This document shows, piece by piece, positions 8,994 to 17,664 of a stretch of 27,909 nt of DNA. Numbering within the stretch: the stretch's first letter is position 1; each line of letters opens with the position of its first letter. Below the pieces are notes generated by a model. The model did not search any database. It was not told the DNA's origin and saw only the letters and a program-made list of their open reading frames with translations. The translations under genes were made by a program, and so were the position numbers. Source of the stretch: Flavobacteriales bacterium (lineage in GTDB: Bacteria > Bacteroidota > Bacteroidia > Flavobacteriales_F > PHOS-HE28); NCBI GenBank assembly GCA_016715995.1, contig JADJXF010000002.1, positions 1 through 27,909 on the forward strand, in the 5' to 3' direction.

Positions 8994-10078
8994 ATGGACC
9001 AGCTCACTACGCGCCGTGTGGCCCTGCTCGCTGCCTTGGTGGTCGCCGTGGCCGGAGGGCTGCTGGCTGGCGTGGCCGTTGATGTGGCCAGCACAGGGCT
9101 GGCGCACTGGTGGACCTTCCTGAGCGCCATCCTGTTGTTCGCGGTGGCATACGCCACATTCGCCTTCGGCATCGAACGCTTCGTGCACGGCCGCATCAAG
9201 ACCCTGTACCGCACGGTGCACGACCTGCGCCGCTCGAAGGCCGGGGCGCAGACCAGAGGAGGCGATGAGCTGAGCCGTGTGAACGCGGAGGTGGCCGAGT
9301 GGGCCAGTGAGCGGCGCACGGAGATCCGCGACCTGCAGGAGCGGGAGAAATTCCGGCGCGAGTTCATCGGCAACCTCGCGCATGAGCTCAAGACGCCCAT
9401 CTTCAACATCCAGGGCTACATCCTCACCCTGCTCGAAGGCGGCTTGGAGGATGGCAAGGTGAACCGTGATTTCCTGGAGCGCGCATCGAATGGGGTGGAG
9501 CGATTGATGAAGATCGTGGAGGACCTGGACCTCATCACCAAGCTCGAGAGCGGCGTGATGGAGCTGCGGGAGACGCGCCTCGATCTGCGGGCGATCACGA
9601 GGGAATCCATGGAAGGCCTGGAGCTGCATGCGCAGGAGAAAGGCGTGCGGCTGGTGAACGATGCCCGCAGGGACCGCCGTGATGGCCGACCGGAACCGCT
9701 TGCTCCAGGTCCTGACGAACCTGCTCAACAACGCCATCAACTACGGGCGCGAAGGGGGCCGGTGCACGGTCTCGTGCTACGCCATGGGCGAGCAGGTCGC
9801 CGTTGATGTGAGCGACGATGGCATCGGCATCAGTCCCGAGCACCTGCCCCGTTTGTTCGAGCGCTTCTACCGCGTGGGCAAGAGCAGGGCCCGCAACGAG
9901 GGCGGAAGCGGCCTTGGCCTGGCCATCGTGAAGCACATCATCGATGCGCATGGGCAGACCATCGCGGTGAAGAGCGTGGAGGGGCAGGGGCGCCACGTTC
10001 ACCTTCACCCTGCAGGGTGCCGCCGCGATCGTCAACGAATGGCCTCTTCGTACAGCCGCACCTCCTCTTCGTTGTTGA
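8994..10078 (+). CDS. PhoR-like sensor histidine kinase (two frameshifts)
   Basis: Membrane sensor kinase resembling flavobacterial PhoR. Two TM segments lie near residues 8-30 and 38-60 (LLAALVVAVAGGLLAGVAV; TFLSAILLFAVAYATFAFG) with almost no extracellular loop. A helical linker follows, then the H-box FIGNLAHELKTPIFNIQGYI with the phosphorylated His. After a frameshift near 9660 come the N-box (LLQVLTNLLNNAINYGREGG), DVSDDGIGISPEHLPRLFE, RFYRVGKSR and the G2 box GGSGLGLAIVKHII. A second shift near 9992 gives TFTFTLQGAA and a tail to the TGA at 10076-10078, which overlaps the convergent nuclease gene by 47 bases. About 360 residues. No response regulator is adjacent. The start was chosen because the TM segment begins right after it and a promoter box precedes it. 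Confidence 0.88.
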
Positions 10079-11269
10079 TGCTGATGCGCGGGATGTCGTC
10101 GTACACGGTCACCTTGCCCGTGACGCAGACCTTCTTCTGCAGCAGCGCGGTCTCCGGATCGTAGCTGAAGTTGGGGCTGTTGTAGTCCCAGATGGTGGCG
10201 TAGAAATCCTGGTGCGGGTGCATCCGGTCGAAGTTGAGGTAGATGGCCTTCGCCTTCGCGGTCTTGCGCGCGCTCACCACCGTGCCACACACCGTGATGG
10301 TCTTGCCGATGTGGTGCTTCGCCTGCACCGTGTTGAACATGCCCTTGGGCAATGGCGCCTTCAGCGGCTCGGCCTCGCCGAAGAACGGGTCGCCCTCGGC
10401 ATACCAGTCCTTCCGGCTCGCGCATGGCCTCGATCCGGTCCTCGGTGGCATCGTCGAGGGCATGGAAGAAGTCCAGGCCCGTGAGGCGCTCCACGCTGTC
10501 AACCGTGACGGCGTAGCTGATCGGCGGATCCGCCTGCGGCCCGTTGCGCATCACGAAGCCAATGGCCTGTGGCCGGTCGTCATCGAGGTCGGCGATCACC
10601 TTCCAATGCAGCTCGGGGATGCTCACCTCATTCTTGCGATCGGCCTTCTGGATGGTGGGCAGGCCCTCGCGGAGCACTGGACCGGTAACGATGAAGATTC
10701 GGCGCTTGCTGTGGTTCACGTAGCGGCGCGCCCAATCCTCGAGCTCGGCCCAAGCGCCCCGGTTCAGCTCAGGTTTCTGCGGGCTCACGTTGCTGTAGTA
10801 ATAGGTGGCCCGCAAAGCCTCCAGGTTCCAGCGCATATCGGCGCTCGGCACCATGTGGCCGCGATCGTAGCCGCTGTTCCAATAATCCGCCGTGACGGCG
10901 GTGCCTGTGATCACCTTCGGGATCGGCTACGAATGAGTCGATGCGGGCCAGGTTCCCGGTGATCAGGTCCGGCACGGCGATGTGGGCCACCCATTCGGGC
11001 TGCTCGTGTGGCTCGCTGTACACGAGCATGTGGCCAGGGTGCTCAACGATCGCATCGCCGTCTGCGAGCTTGGGCAAGCCCTTCGCGCGCAGGTCGCGGC
11101 GGATGATCGCGAGCTTGGCGCTGTCCAAGCGGTCACGAAGGCGCGCCTGATCCGTGAGCATGCGCTGCTGCTGCTCTTCGAGCCGGCGCAGGTTGGCGTC
11201 AAAGGTCGTACTGGCCCAAGCAGATGCCGGGAGCACCATGATCGCGGACAGCAGGATGGCCTTGCGCAT
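10032..11269 (-). CDS. Secreted DNA/RNA non-specific endonuclease (DRGH type) with C-terminal OB-like domain, frameshifted
   Basis: The N-terminus MRKAILLSAIMVLPASAWAS is a signal peptide. It is followed by a coiled-coil-prone stretch (LRRLEEQQQRMLTDQARLRD) and HMLVYSEPHEQPEWVAHIAV. After an indel near 10920 the His-Me-finger core appears: YDRGHMVPSADMRWN with the catalytic His, and YYYSNVSPQKPELNRGAWAE with the Mg-binding Asn. IFIVTGPVL and WKVIADLDDDRPQAIGFVM complete the NUC fold. A second indel near 10425 leads to a C-terminal ~115-residue part (HIGKTITVCGTVVSARKTAK, AIYLNFDRMHPHQDFYATIW, VCVTGKVTVYDDIPRISINN) that looks like an OB-fold. Total ~412 residues. Likely exported to cleave environmental nucleic acids. 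The two reading-frame breaks are probably sequence errors. Confidence 0.88.
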
Positions 11270-12354
11270 GGCGGCAAGGTAAGCTACCGGACCAGCCGAG
11301 GCCTGCGAGCTCGTGGAGCGCTGCTGCCAAGAGCTCGTTCCCGTTGGCCCGAGCAGCGGCCTCGTGCTTCCCGGTTGATTTCATCGCAGCCATCAGGTCG
11401 ATTGATTCCTGCGACTGCACCAGGAAGCGGCCCGTGCGCGCATGCAAGCGGCCCAGGTACTCTTGCTCCTCCTGTCCGGGAGTGGGGATGATCAGCGCGC
11501 TCCTTCCCAGCGCTTCGAGATCCATCAAGGTGGTGTAGCCGCTGCGCGAAACGATGAGGCGCGCCCCGCTCATGGCACCGGCCAATTCATTGCCGCCCAT
11601 GTGCGAGCGGATGGACATCGAGCCTGAGCGCTCGTTGCGCGGCTTATCCGGTTGGCCGAGCACGAGCAAATGATTGCCGGGGATACGGCTTAGTTGCTCC
11701 AAGAGGCGGTGCTCCAACAAGGTGCGCTGAGGCTCGGGCCCGCTGATCACGGCCACGATGTCGTAACGCTCGCGGGCTGTTTCATGCCTGCCCATGCGGC
11801 TCAAGGTGCCGATAGCGCGCATTCTTCGGCAAGGCCGCGCAGTGCGAGAGCTCGCCGGCAAGTCCTGGCACTTGGGGCTCGTCCATCACCCAGCAGCGGT
11901 CGAAGCGCGCGATATGGCGCAGGTTCAGCTTGCGCAGCGCTGCTTGCGCGAAGGGCGTGAAGGGGAACACCTGATGCGTGATGAGGACGCTCGGCAGTTC
12001 GGGGCTGCGCAATCCGAAACGCTGATCGCTGATCACGGCATCGAGGCGCAAGCGGCCGCGCAGGCGATCGAAGAGGGCGCGCTCGGCCTGCACGCTGCGC
12101 ACCATCGCGGGGAACTGCCGCGCCATGCTCCAGAGCTGGTTGCTCGTCCTCGAGTAGCGCACATCGACACCCGGGATGCGCACGTGCTCCAGCTCCGGGA
12201 ACTCCGCGCGCAACAAGGCCAGCGGCCCTTTATCGGCGCCGATCACGGGCACAGCGCCCGATTCGATCAACCGTTGGATGATGGGCACGCAACGCGCCGA
12301 ATGGCCCAAGCCCCAATCGAGCGGGGCCACCAGGATGCGCTTGCCGGCGAGCAT
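11199..12354 (-). CDS. MurG-like (GT28-type) glycosyltransferase family protein, frameshifted
   Basis: Two-Rossmann (GT-B) transferase. The N-terminal domain begins MLAGKRILVAPLDWGLGHSA and continues RCVPIIQRLIESGAVPVIGA, VDVRYSRTSNQLW and LDAVISDQRFGLRSPELPSV, the glycine-rich acceptor side. After an indel near 11820 the C-terminal donor domain follows: VAVISGPEPQRTLLEHRLLE, NHLLVLGQP, ARLIVSRSGYTTLMDLEALG and LIIPTPGQEEQEYLGRLHAR, a nucleotide-sugar site of the MurG type. The ATG at 12354 is preferred over a GTG at 12372 because CACCTTCG, a weak -7 box, sits five bases before it. The open frame runs to 11199, 70 bases into the nuclease gene. An unnoticed indel near 11290 that brings in a TAG is likely, so the true end may be near 11290. 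Substrate unknown. Confidence 0.78.
11274..11281 (-). promoter_or_regulatory. -7 box TACCTTGC of the nuclease gene
   Basis: On the minus strand TACCTTGC is followed by only CGCC before the ATG at 11269, so the transcript would be nearly leaderless. Confidence 0.5.
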
Positions 12355-12501
12355 GGCGGCGAAGGTGGTCACCCGCAGGTGATGCGAACGTTACGCGGCC
12401 AGAAGCAGCCTCAGAATCCCCCTTCGGACATCGCCGGGTCTTTTCGCGACCATACTTCGTTGCTCAACCCTTCCAGAACATCCAGCTCTGCTCGGGCGTC
12501 A

Positions 12502-12520
12502 TTCCGGGCTTGACCCGGAA
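12502..12520. repeat. Short inverted repeat of a dispersed REP-like sequence
   Basis: TTCCGGG-CTTGA-CCCGGAA is a perfect 7-bp stem with a 5-base loop, part of the GTCATTCCGGGCTTGACCCG-type sequence known as a dispersed intergenic repeat in many bacteria. It lies in the 230-base gap between the glycosyltransferase gene and trmB; apart from the trmB promoter nothing else is evident there. Confidence 0.6.
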
Positions 12521-12584
12521 CGCGCCTCGTCTGGCCGCGAAAACCCTCCGGCTCGCTTTCCGAAAGGAATTTCGAGGCTGCTTC

Positions 12585-12592
12585 TACTTTCG
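12585..12592 (+). promoter_or_regulatory. -7 box TACTTTCG of trmB
   Basis: TACTTTCG lies 30 bases before the trmB ATG at 12623. It is close to the Bacteroidota consensus TAnnTTTG. A CTTTC element about 25 bases upstream could be a -33 partner, but this is weak. Confidence 0.5.
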
Positions 12593-12622
12593 CCGACCTG
12601 CCAGCGGCGGGCAAGCCTTCCA

Positions 12623-13312
12623 ATGGGAAAGAACAAGCTCGCGCGCTTCGCCGAGAACCTCACCTTCGAGCATGTGGTGCAGCCCCGCTTCGAGGAACTG
12701 GTGAGGGACGGCTTCCCGCTGAAGGGCCGATGGAACGCCGACTTCTTCAAGCGCGAGGCGCCCTTGGTGCTGGAACTCGGTTGCGGTGGCGGCGAATACA
12801 CCGTTGGTCTCGCGCGCTTGGCTCCGCAGCGCAATTACCTCGGCGTGGACATCAAGGGGGCGCGGCTCTGGCGCGGGGCGCGAACCGCCAAGGAAGAAGG
12901 ACTCCACCACGTGGGCTTCCTGCGCACGCACGTGGACCATCTGCTCAAGTGCTTCGGCCCTCAGGAAGTGGACGAGATCTGGCTCACCTTCAGCGATCCG
13001 CAGATCGGCAAGGCGCGCAAGCGGCTCACCAGCCCGCTCTTCCTGGAGCGATACAAGCAGATCCTGAAGCCTGGCGGGCTCATCCACCTGAAGACCGACA
13101 GCCCCTTGCTCTATGCGTACACCTTGGAGATGATCGCGGAGCACAAGCTCAACCTGCACGAGCAGAGCGACAACGTGTACACCGACCTGGTGCACCGCGT
13201 ATCGGCCGAGGAACAAGCGGTGCTGAACATCCGCACCTACTATGAGCAGATGTGGCTCGAAGAAGGGCGTACGATCCACTACGTCCGTTTCGCCATGAAC
13301 GACGCGGCTTGA
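12623..13312 (+). CDS. trmB: tRNA (guanine-N7-)-methyltransferase TrmB
   Basis: SAM-dependent enzyme that makes m7G46 in tRNA. The 229-residue product is intact. It starts MGKNKLARFAENLTFEHVVQ. SAM motif I is VLELGCGGGEYTVGLA (about residues 51-66), with DIKGARLWRGA after it for the ribose-binding acid. The TrmB signature normally written PDPWPKKRH is here LTFSDPQIGKARKRLTS, a known variant in Bacteroidota. YKQILKPGGLIHLKTDS and a C-terminal YEQMWLEEGRTIHYVRF complete the fold. The stop is followed two bases later by the next gene, so they form an operon. The start follows a -7 box by 30 bases. Confidence 0.95.
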   Translation: MGKNKLARFAENLTFEHVVQPRFEELVRDGFPLKGRWNADFFKREAPLVLELGCGGGEYTVGLARLAPQRNYLGVDIKGARLWRGARTAKEEGLHHVGFLRTHVDHLLKCFGPQEVDEIWLTFSDPQIGKARKRLTSPLFLERYKQILKPGGLIHLKTDSPLLYAYTLEMIAEHKLNLHEQSDNVYTDLVHRVSAEEQAVLNIRTYYEQMWLEEGRTIHYVRFAMNDAA

Positions 13313-13314
13313 AC

Positions 13315-13683
13315 ATGGCCAAGAAGCAAGTGCGCAACGAAGCGGTGCAGGAGCGCGACTTCTTCGCCGATGTGATGGACGTGGTGCGGCAGATCCCGCG
13401 CGGCCGCGTGACCAGCTATGGTGCCATCGCCAAGTACTTGGGCGCGGCTCGCTCAGCGCGCATCGTAGGCTATTGCATGAACAACAGCCACACCGTGAAG
13501 CCCAAGGTGCCGGCGCATCGTGTGGTGAACAGCGCAGGCATCCTCAGCGGCAAGCACCACTTCGGCCCGGAGGACCGCATGCAGCAGCTCTTGGAGAAGG
13601 AGGGCATAAGGGTGAAGGACGACCAGGTGGTGGACTTCACCAAGCGCTTCTGGGACCCCTCGGTGGAGCTGGAATTGCGCTGA
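13315..13683 (+). CDS. MGMT-family, alkyltransferase-like (ATL) protein lacking the catalytic cysteine
   Basis: A 122-residue protein with the DNA-binding half of O6-alkylguanine-DNA alkyltransferase. Seen: DFFADVMDVVRQIPRGRVTS, YGAIAKYLGAARSARIVGYC with the helix-turn-helix Arg finger, then KPKVPAHRVVNSAGILSGKH. The alkyl-acceptor motif PCHRV reads PAHRV, so the cysteine is replaced by alanine and methyl transfer to the protein is not expected. ATL proteins known elsewhere (usually PWHRV) bind alkylated bases and pass them to nucleotide excision repair; this role is inferred here. It begins two bases after trmB and is presumably cotranscribed with it. No frameshift is needed. Confidence 0.88.
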   Translation: MAKKQVRNEAVQERDFFADVMDVVRQIPRGRVTSYGAIAKYLGAARSARIVGYCMNNSHTVKPKVPAHRVVNSAGILSGKHHFGPEDRMQQLLEKEGIRVKDDQVVDFTKRFWDPSVELELR

Positions 13684-13837
13684 ACCAAGCGTGATCCGGC
13701 ACCCCTGTACCAAGAGCCCATTACCGACCGATAGCCGCCCGGCCCCACCGGAACAGCGTTCAAGGCCCCGGCTGCATCGCCGCCACCTCCTGATCGCCAG
13801 CCCGTTGCGCCCGCCCATTCCGTACACATCGCCCGCC

Positions 13838-13845
13838 TATATTCG
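13838..13845 (+). promoter_or_regulatory. -7 box TATATTCG of ppiD
   Basis: TATATTCG lies 21 bases before the ppiD ATG at 13867, in the 183-base gap after the ATL gene. Nothing else was recognised in that gap. Confidence 0.5.
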
Positions 13846-13866
13846 CAGCCCCAATTCCAGCAGATA

Positions 13867-15928
13867 ATGGCAGTCATCGGCAAGATCCGCGAGCGCAGCG
13901 GCCTTTTGATCGTTCTCGTGGGCGGCGCATTGGCCCTCTTCATCCTCGATGCCCTCCTCTCGAACCGCGGAGGTCCGAGCGGCCGTGGCGATGAGCCCGT
14001 GGGTCAAGCTCGCCGACTTCGACCGGCGCGTGAGCGACGAGGTGGAGAGCTACCGCAACGAGTTCGGCCAACCCGCCAACGCGCAGGTGAGCGAACAGGT
14101 GCGCGGCACGGTGTGGAACGAGATCGTGAAGGCCCGCGTGCTGCTCAATCAGGTGGAAGCGGCAGGCTTCACCATCACCAAGCCCGAGTATGACGACGTG
14201 CGCTTCGGCGACAACGTGGCGCCTGAGTTCCGCGGGCAGTTCAACGGCCCCGATGGCCAGCCCGACAAGACCCGCTTGCGCGAATACTTCAACGGCATCC
14301 AACTGAATGCGCCGGTGTACCACGAGATCCAGAGCCGCCGGATCCAGGAGAACCGCCTCTACGCCAAGTACAACACCTTGGTGAAGAAGAGCGTGTTCGT
14401 GAACAGCGCGCAGGCCCGCGACGAGTTCAATGCGAAGAACACCAAGGCCACCTTCAGCTTCGTGGCCAAGCGCTACGACAGCGAGCCCGACAGCCTTTAC
14501 CCCGTGAGCGACGCGGACCTCCGCAGCTATTACGACGAGCACAAGAACGAGCCGAAGCACAAACAGAAAGCCGCGCGCACCTTCGACTACGTGCTCTTCC
14601 CCGTGCAGCCCAGTGATGCTGATCGCGAGGCCATCGCCGGCAACCTGGCCGCCCTGCGCAATTCCTTCGAGCAAGCCGAGGACGACAGCCTTTTCGTGGT
14701 GGGCAACGCCGATTCGCGCAGCTACAGCAAGGTGCCCTACACCGAAGGCAGCATCGAGAAGCTGAACGATTCGCTGATCGTGAACGGCGCCGTGGGCACC
14801 GTGGTGGGCCCTTACCTGGAGGGAACCACCTACAAGCTGGTGAAGGTGAAGGAGCTGGCCGATGTGCCCGAGGCACGCGTGCGCCACATCCTGCTGAGCA
14901 CGCAGAAGGGCAAGGACGAAGCGGAGCAGAAGCAGCGCGCGGACAGCCTGCTCGCCGTGGTGAAGCGGGACAAGAGCAAGTTCGAGGCGATGGTGACCAA
15001 GTTCAGCGAAGACCCCGGGAGCGTGAGCAATGGCGGCGTGTACGAGTGGTTCGGCAAGGAGCAGATGGTGCCCGAGTTCACCACCGCTAGCTTCGACCAG
15101 AAGGTGGGCGCCACGACCATCTGCAAGACCAGCTACGGCTTCCACATCGTGGAAGTGCTGGGCCAGCGCAGCCGCCAGGAGCGCCGCATCATCACGGTGG
15201 ACCGTGCGGTGAAGCCGAGCCCGGCCACCTTCAAGGAAGTGTACAAGAAGGCCAACGAATTCAGCCTGCGGAACAAGACCGCCGAGGCGCTGAAGACCGC
15301 TGCCGAAGAGCAGGGCCTACAGGTGACGAACGTGCCCGACTTCCGCGCCGACAGCCGCTATGTGCAGGGGATCGACCAGCCGGGCAGCGTGATCGGTTGG
15401 GTGAACCGTGCGGAGGTGGGCCAGGTGAGCGATCCGAAGGACGCTGGCGACAACTACGTGGTGGCGGCGCTGCTGAAGGTGAAAGAGGAGGGCGTGCCTG
15501 AACTTGAGGATGTGCGCGAAGCCTTCACGAAGGAGGCGGCCAAACTGAAGAAGGCCGAGGCCTGGCTCGAGAAGATGAAGGGCAAGACCGACCTGAACGC
15601 ATTGGCCGGCGAGCTCGGCGTGAGCGTGCAGGATGCCACGGACATGGCGCTGAACAGCTTCAGCATCCCCGGCGGCTATGCGGAGTATGAGGTGATCGGG
15701 AAGGTCTTCGGCTTGCAGGCCGAACAGGTGAGCGTGCCGCTGCAAGGGGAGACAGCGGTTTTCGTGGCGCGCATGAACAGCCGCACCGAGGCCCCCGCTG
15801 AAGGCGATATCGCCGGGGAGAAGGGCAGCCTATTGGGCCGCCTGCAGAGCCGCGCGGAGAGCGCGGTGCTGAACGCGCTGCGCGAAGCCGCCGGCGTGAA
15901 GGACAACCGGCACTTGCATTACAACTAG
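13867..15928 (+). CDS. ppiD: PpiD/SurA-type periplasmic peptidyl-prolyl isomerase (one frameshift)
   Basis: Membrane-anchored folding chaperone. MAVIGKIRERSGLLIVLVGG followed by ALALFILDALL forms the N-terminal anchor (residues about 13-32), as in PpiD. An indel near 14000 joins it to VKLADFDRRVSDEVESYRNE. The SurA-N-like helical region (residues ~45-190) includes VWNEIVKARVLLNQVEAAGF. A parvulin rotamase domain begins at EARVRHILLSTQKGK and includes FSEDPGSVSNGGVYEWFGKE and TSYGFHIVEVLG. A further C-terminal helical chaperone segment ends DNRHLHYN. About 687 residues fits Bacteroidota PpiD (~700). A single gene with its own promoter and a strong terminator. Many Lys/Glu-rich helices suggest a periplasmic dimer; that part is inferred. 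Confidence 0.92.
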
Positions 15929-15947
15929 GCGCGGAAGCGCCCAATGG

Positions 15948-15976
15948 AGAGCGCCGGCATAGCCGGCGCTCTTTCG
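15948..15976 (+). terminator. Rho-independent terminator after ppiD
   Basis: AGAGCGCCGGC (15948-15958), loop ATA, GCCGGCGCTCT (15962-15972), then TTC. The perfect 11-bp GC-rich stem sits 20 bases after the ppiD stop. Confidence 0.85.
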
Positions 15977-16069
15977 TTACAGGCTATCGAGGCCGTTGTG
16001 CGTGCAGGGCGAAACGGTACAGGCTGAATGGTGAGCGGTTCGGTGGCCGCGCAGCGGAATGGCTGTGGG

Positions 16070-16447
16070 CTACTGGCCTTCGGGCGATGAGGAAGGCGGC
16101 TGGTAGCGGTCCTTCAGCTCTGAGGTAAGGCTGATGATGGCTTCGGGCGATAGGGTGCTGATGAGGCGCTGCAAGTCGTTGTTCTCGAGCGGCCCTTTGC
16201 GGAGCGGGAGGAGCACATCGTTGGATGGATTGATGCCCCGGCCATGCGGCTTATAGCAGAAAAGGTCGTGCGGCAGGACATGGAAAGCACGGCATAGCTT
16301 TTCAAGGTGATCGAATCGGATGCCCTTAAGCGTGCCGTGGATGAGGTTGTGGGCGATGTGGTGGGAGAAGCCATTCTTGATCAAAAAGGCGTACGGTTTG
16401 GCAATTCCCTTAATCCGGGCGATTCGTTCTACATCGAGGGTGATCAT
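16070..16447 (-). CDS. Small helix-turn-helix (XRE/Cro-type) regulator
   Basis: A 125-residue protein, MITLDVERIARIKGIAKPYA then FLIKNGFSHHIAHNLIHGTL. This is a Cro/C1-like HTH of the form common in Bacteroidota, with a recognition-helix region NLIHGTLKGIRFDHLEKLCR and the following LCRAFHVLPHDLFCYKP typical of the HTH_26 type. The C-terminal half (DLQRLISTLSPEAIISLTSE) is a short helix and a disordered tail. No catalytic domain. Its ATG overlaps the TGA of an upstream possible ORF by an ATGA junction, and a tandem repeat lies just upstream, so it could regulate itself through that region. Target genes are unknown. Confidence 0.7.
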   Translation of the reverse strand: MITLDVERIARIKGIAKPYAFLIKNGFSHHIAHNLIHGTLKGIRFDHLEKLCRAFHVLPHDLFCYKPHGRGINPSNDVLLPLRKGPLENNDLQRLISTLSPEAIISLTSELKDRYQPPSSSPEGQ

Positions 16448-16770
16448 TTGACGGCGGTTTTAATGGTATTGCGATGGATTGCTCGAAAAACCCGATGCGG
16501 GGTTCGGATTCTGGGACGCTCTGATCCGGAAATCCGACGAACTCTTGCTGAAGCGGGATGCTCGCATTCCAAAACCTCAATGTCACATTCCAAAACTTCA
16601 ATCTCGTATTCCAAAACCTCAATGTCTTGTCGGAGAATTTGAATGAAGGGTTCTGAAATTGAAAGGCGGCATCGCTGAATATCCATAACGGGCGGTCCGG
16701 ACGGGGACGCGCCGTAAGCGGATGAAATGCGCGCGTTGAGTGCTGCACGTGATGCGATTACATGGTTCAT
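16444..16770 (-). CDS. Possible small ORF with heptad repeats, upstream of the HTH gene
   Basis: A 108-codon frame, MNHVIASRAALNARISSAYG onwards, ends in TGA that overlaps the HTH gene ATG (ATGA). Its middle reads IEVLEYE-IEVLECD-IEVLECE, three heptads with the hydrophobic spacing of a coiled coil, each encoded by one 21-bp tandem repeat. The rest looks compositionally poor and Arg-rich. Another frame on the same strand is also open across this stretch, so coding status is unsure. If it is not coding, the repeat may be regulatory DNA. Confidence 0.3.
   Translation of the reverse strand: MNHVIASRAALNARISSAYGASPSGPPVMDIQRCRLSISEPFIQILRQDIEVLEYEIEVLECDIEVLECEHPASARVRRISGSERPRIRTPHRVFRAIHRNTIKTAVK
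16565..16627. repeat. 21-bp tandem repeat, three copies
   Basis: Units at 16565-16585, 16586-16606 and 16607-16627 share the core ATTCCAAAAC(C/T)TCAAT(G/C)TC. Differences are limited to a few bases per unit. A weakly related AATTTGAATGAAG follows at about 16636. The 426-base gap from the HTH start to 16873 contains this array, the possible ORF above, and no other recognised feature. Confidence 0.85.
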
Positions 16771-16873
16771 GCGAATATGGCGAAAAATGAAATCGATTGC
16801 CTACTTGCTTGGTGGTGCGAACGCTAATGCGGCGCTCCGGCAGATGACCGGAAAACCATAAGACCACGATGCC

Positions 16874-17560
16874 ATGAGAAAAGATCTTGAGGACCGTTTC
16901 ACGATGTTCTATGCGACCCAGACCGCTGTTGATGCGCATAACGCTGCCTGGGTGGCGCTCGTGCCCTTTGCGAATGCGGTGACCGCATTCAAGGACAAGA
17001 TCATCGCGATCGAAGCGGAGATCGCGAAGCAGACCACGGACCTTGAAGGCTATGCGCTGGATAAGGGGGAGAAGAAGGAGAAGATGATCCGGAAGGGGCT
17101 GGAGATCGCGAACAAGGTGTATGCCTTCGCCGTGGATGATGGCAATACGGTGCTGCGTGAGAAGATGGATGTGAGCTACAGCGACCTTGCTGCACCGCGC
17201 GATGCGGTGATCGCCCAGAAATGCCAATTGATCCACGATGAGGCGAACGCCATCGCAGCGAGCATCGTGGCGTATGGCGTGGCGGCGGGCGACCTGACGG
17301 ATCTGCAGACGATGATCACTGACTACGAAGCGGTGATCAGCGCGCCACGCACGGCGATCACGGTGCGGAAGGGAGCGACGGAGGCGATTGAGGCGCTGAT
17401 CAAGGAGGGAACGACGATCCTGACGACGCGGATGGACAAGCTGATGAGCGAGTTCGAGCTGACGAAGCCGGATTTCTATCAGGAGTACTTCGATGCGCGG
17501 ATCGTGGTGAATACGGGAGCGAAGGGCGGGGATGAGCCGCCGGTGCCTCCGGAGCCGTAG
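16874..17560 (+). CDS. Hypothetical helical protein, 228 residues
   Basis: Intact frame starting MRKDLEDRFTMFYATQTAVD and ending PPVPPEP. It is nearly all alpha-helical with many Ala, Asp, Lys and Glu and no signal peptide or TM segment. Notable stretches are FANAVTAFKDKIIAIEAEIA, KGEKKEKMIRKGLEIANKVY, VIAQKCQLIHDEANAIAAS and PRTAITVRKGATEAIEALIK, which look like a repeated two-helix pattern. I recall similar proteins without known function in Bacteroidota, but no name. It stands alone: the upstream gap holds the HTH region and the downstream side has a strong terminator. A cytosolic helical-bundle role is possible; function unknown. Confidence 0.8.
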   Translation: MRKDLEDRFTMFYATQTAVDAHNAAWVALVPFANAVTAFKDKIIAIEAEIAKQTTDLEGYALDKGEKKEKMIRKGLEIANKVYAFAVDDGNTVLREKMDVSYSDLAAPRDAVIAQKCQLIHDEANAIAASIVAYGVAAGDLTDLQTMITDYEAVISAPRTAITVRKGATEAIEALIKEGTTILTTRMDKLMSEFELTKPDFYQEYFDARIVVNTGAKGGDEPPVPPEP

Positions 17561-17577
17561 GACCTCACCCCGACCCT

Positions 17578-17611
17578 CTCGAGATCGCTTCGCTACGCTC
17601 GCGATGACCGA
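17578..17611. repeat. Dispersed REP-like repeat, copy 1
   Basis: The core GAGATCGCTTCGCTACGCTC continues GCGATGACCG. A near-identical copy lies at 17819-17850 with one changed base (TACG to TGCG). Ends ATCGC and GCGAT are inverted, so it can fold as a small hairpin. This type of sequence is widespread between genes in many bacterial genomes. Confidence 0.65.
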
Positions 17612-17621
17612 GCACATGAAG

Positions 17622-17648
17622 AGCCCCACCAGATGGTGGGGCTTTTTG
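17622..17648 (+). terminator. Rho-independent terminator after the 228-residue hypothetical gene
   Basis: AGCCCCACC (17622-17630), loop AGAT, GGTGGGGCT (17635-17643), then TTTTG. A perfect 9-bp stem with a T-run, 60 bases after the stop. Confidence 0.85.
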
Positions 17649-17664
17649 CTGGGGAGTGGTGAAG

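Noticed and set aside
9595..10914. A single 439-codon minus-strand protein
   Set aside because: Its first two thirds are the nuclease gene before a frameshift; the rest is antisense to the histidine kinase and unrelated to any family.
13940..15145. Long minus-strand open frame of about 400 codons
   Set aside because: It is antisense to ppiD, rich in His, Leu and Val from a GC-rich codon shadow; the plus strand holds clear PpiD domains.
16565..16627. Possible CRISPR array
   Set aside because: The 21-bp units are contiguous with no spacers, there are only three, and no cas gene is near.
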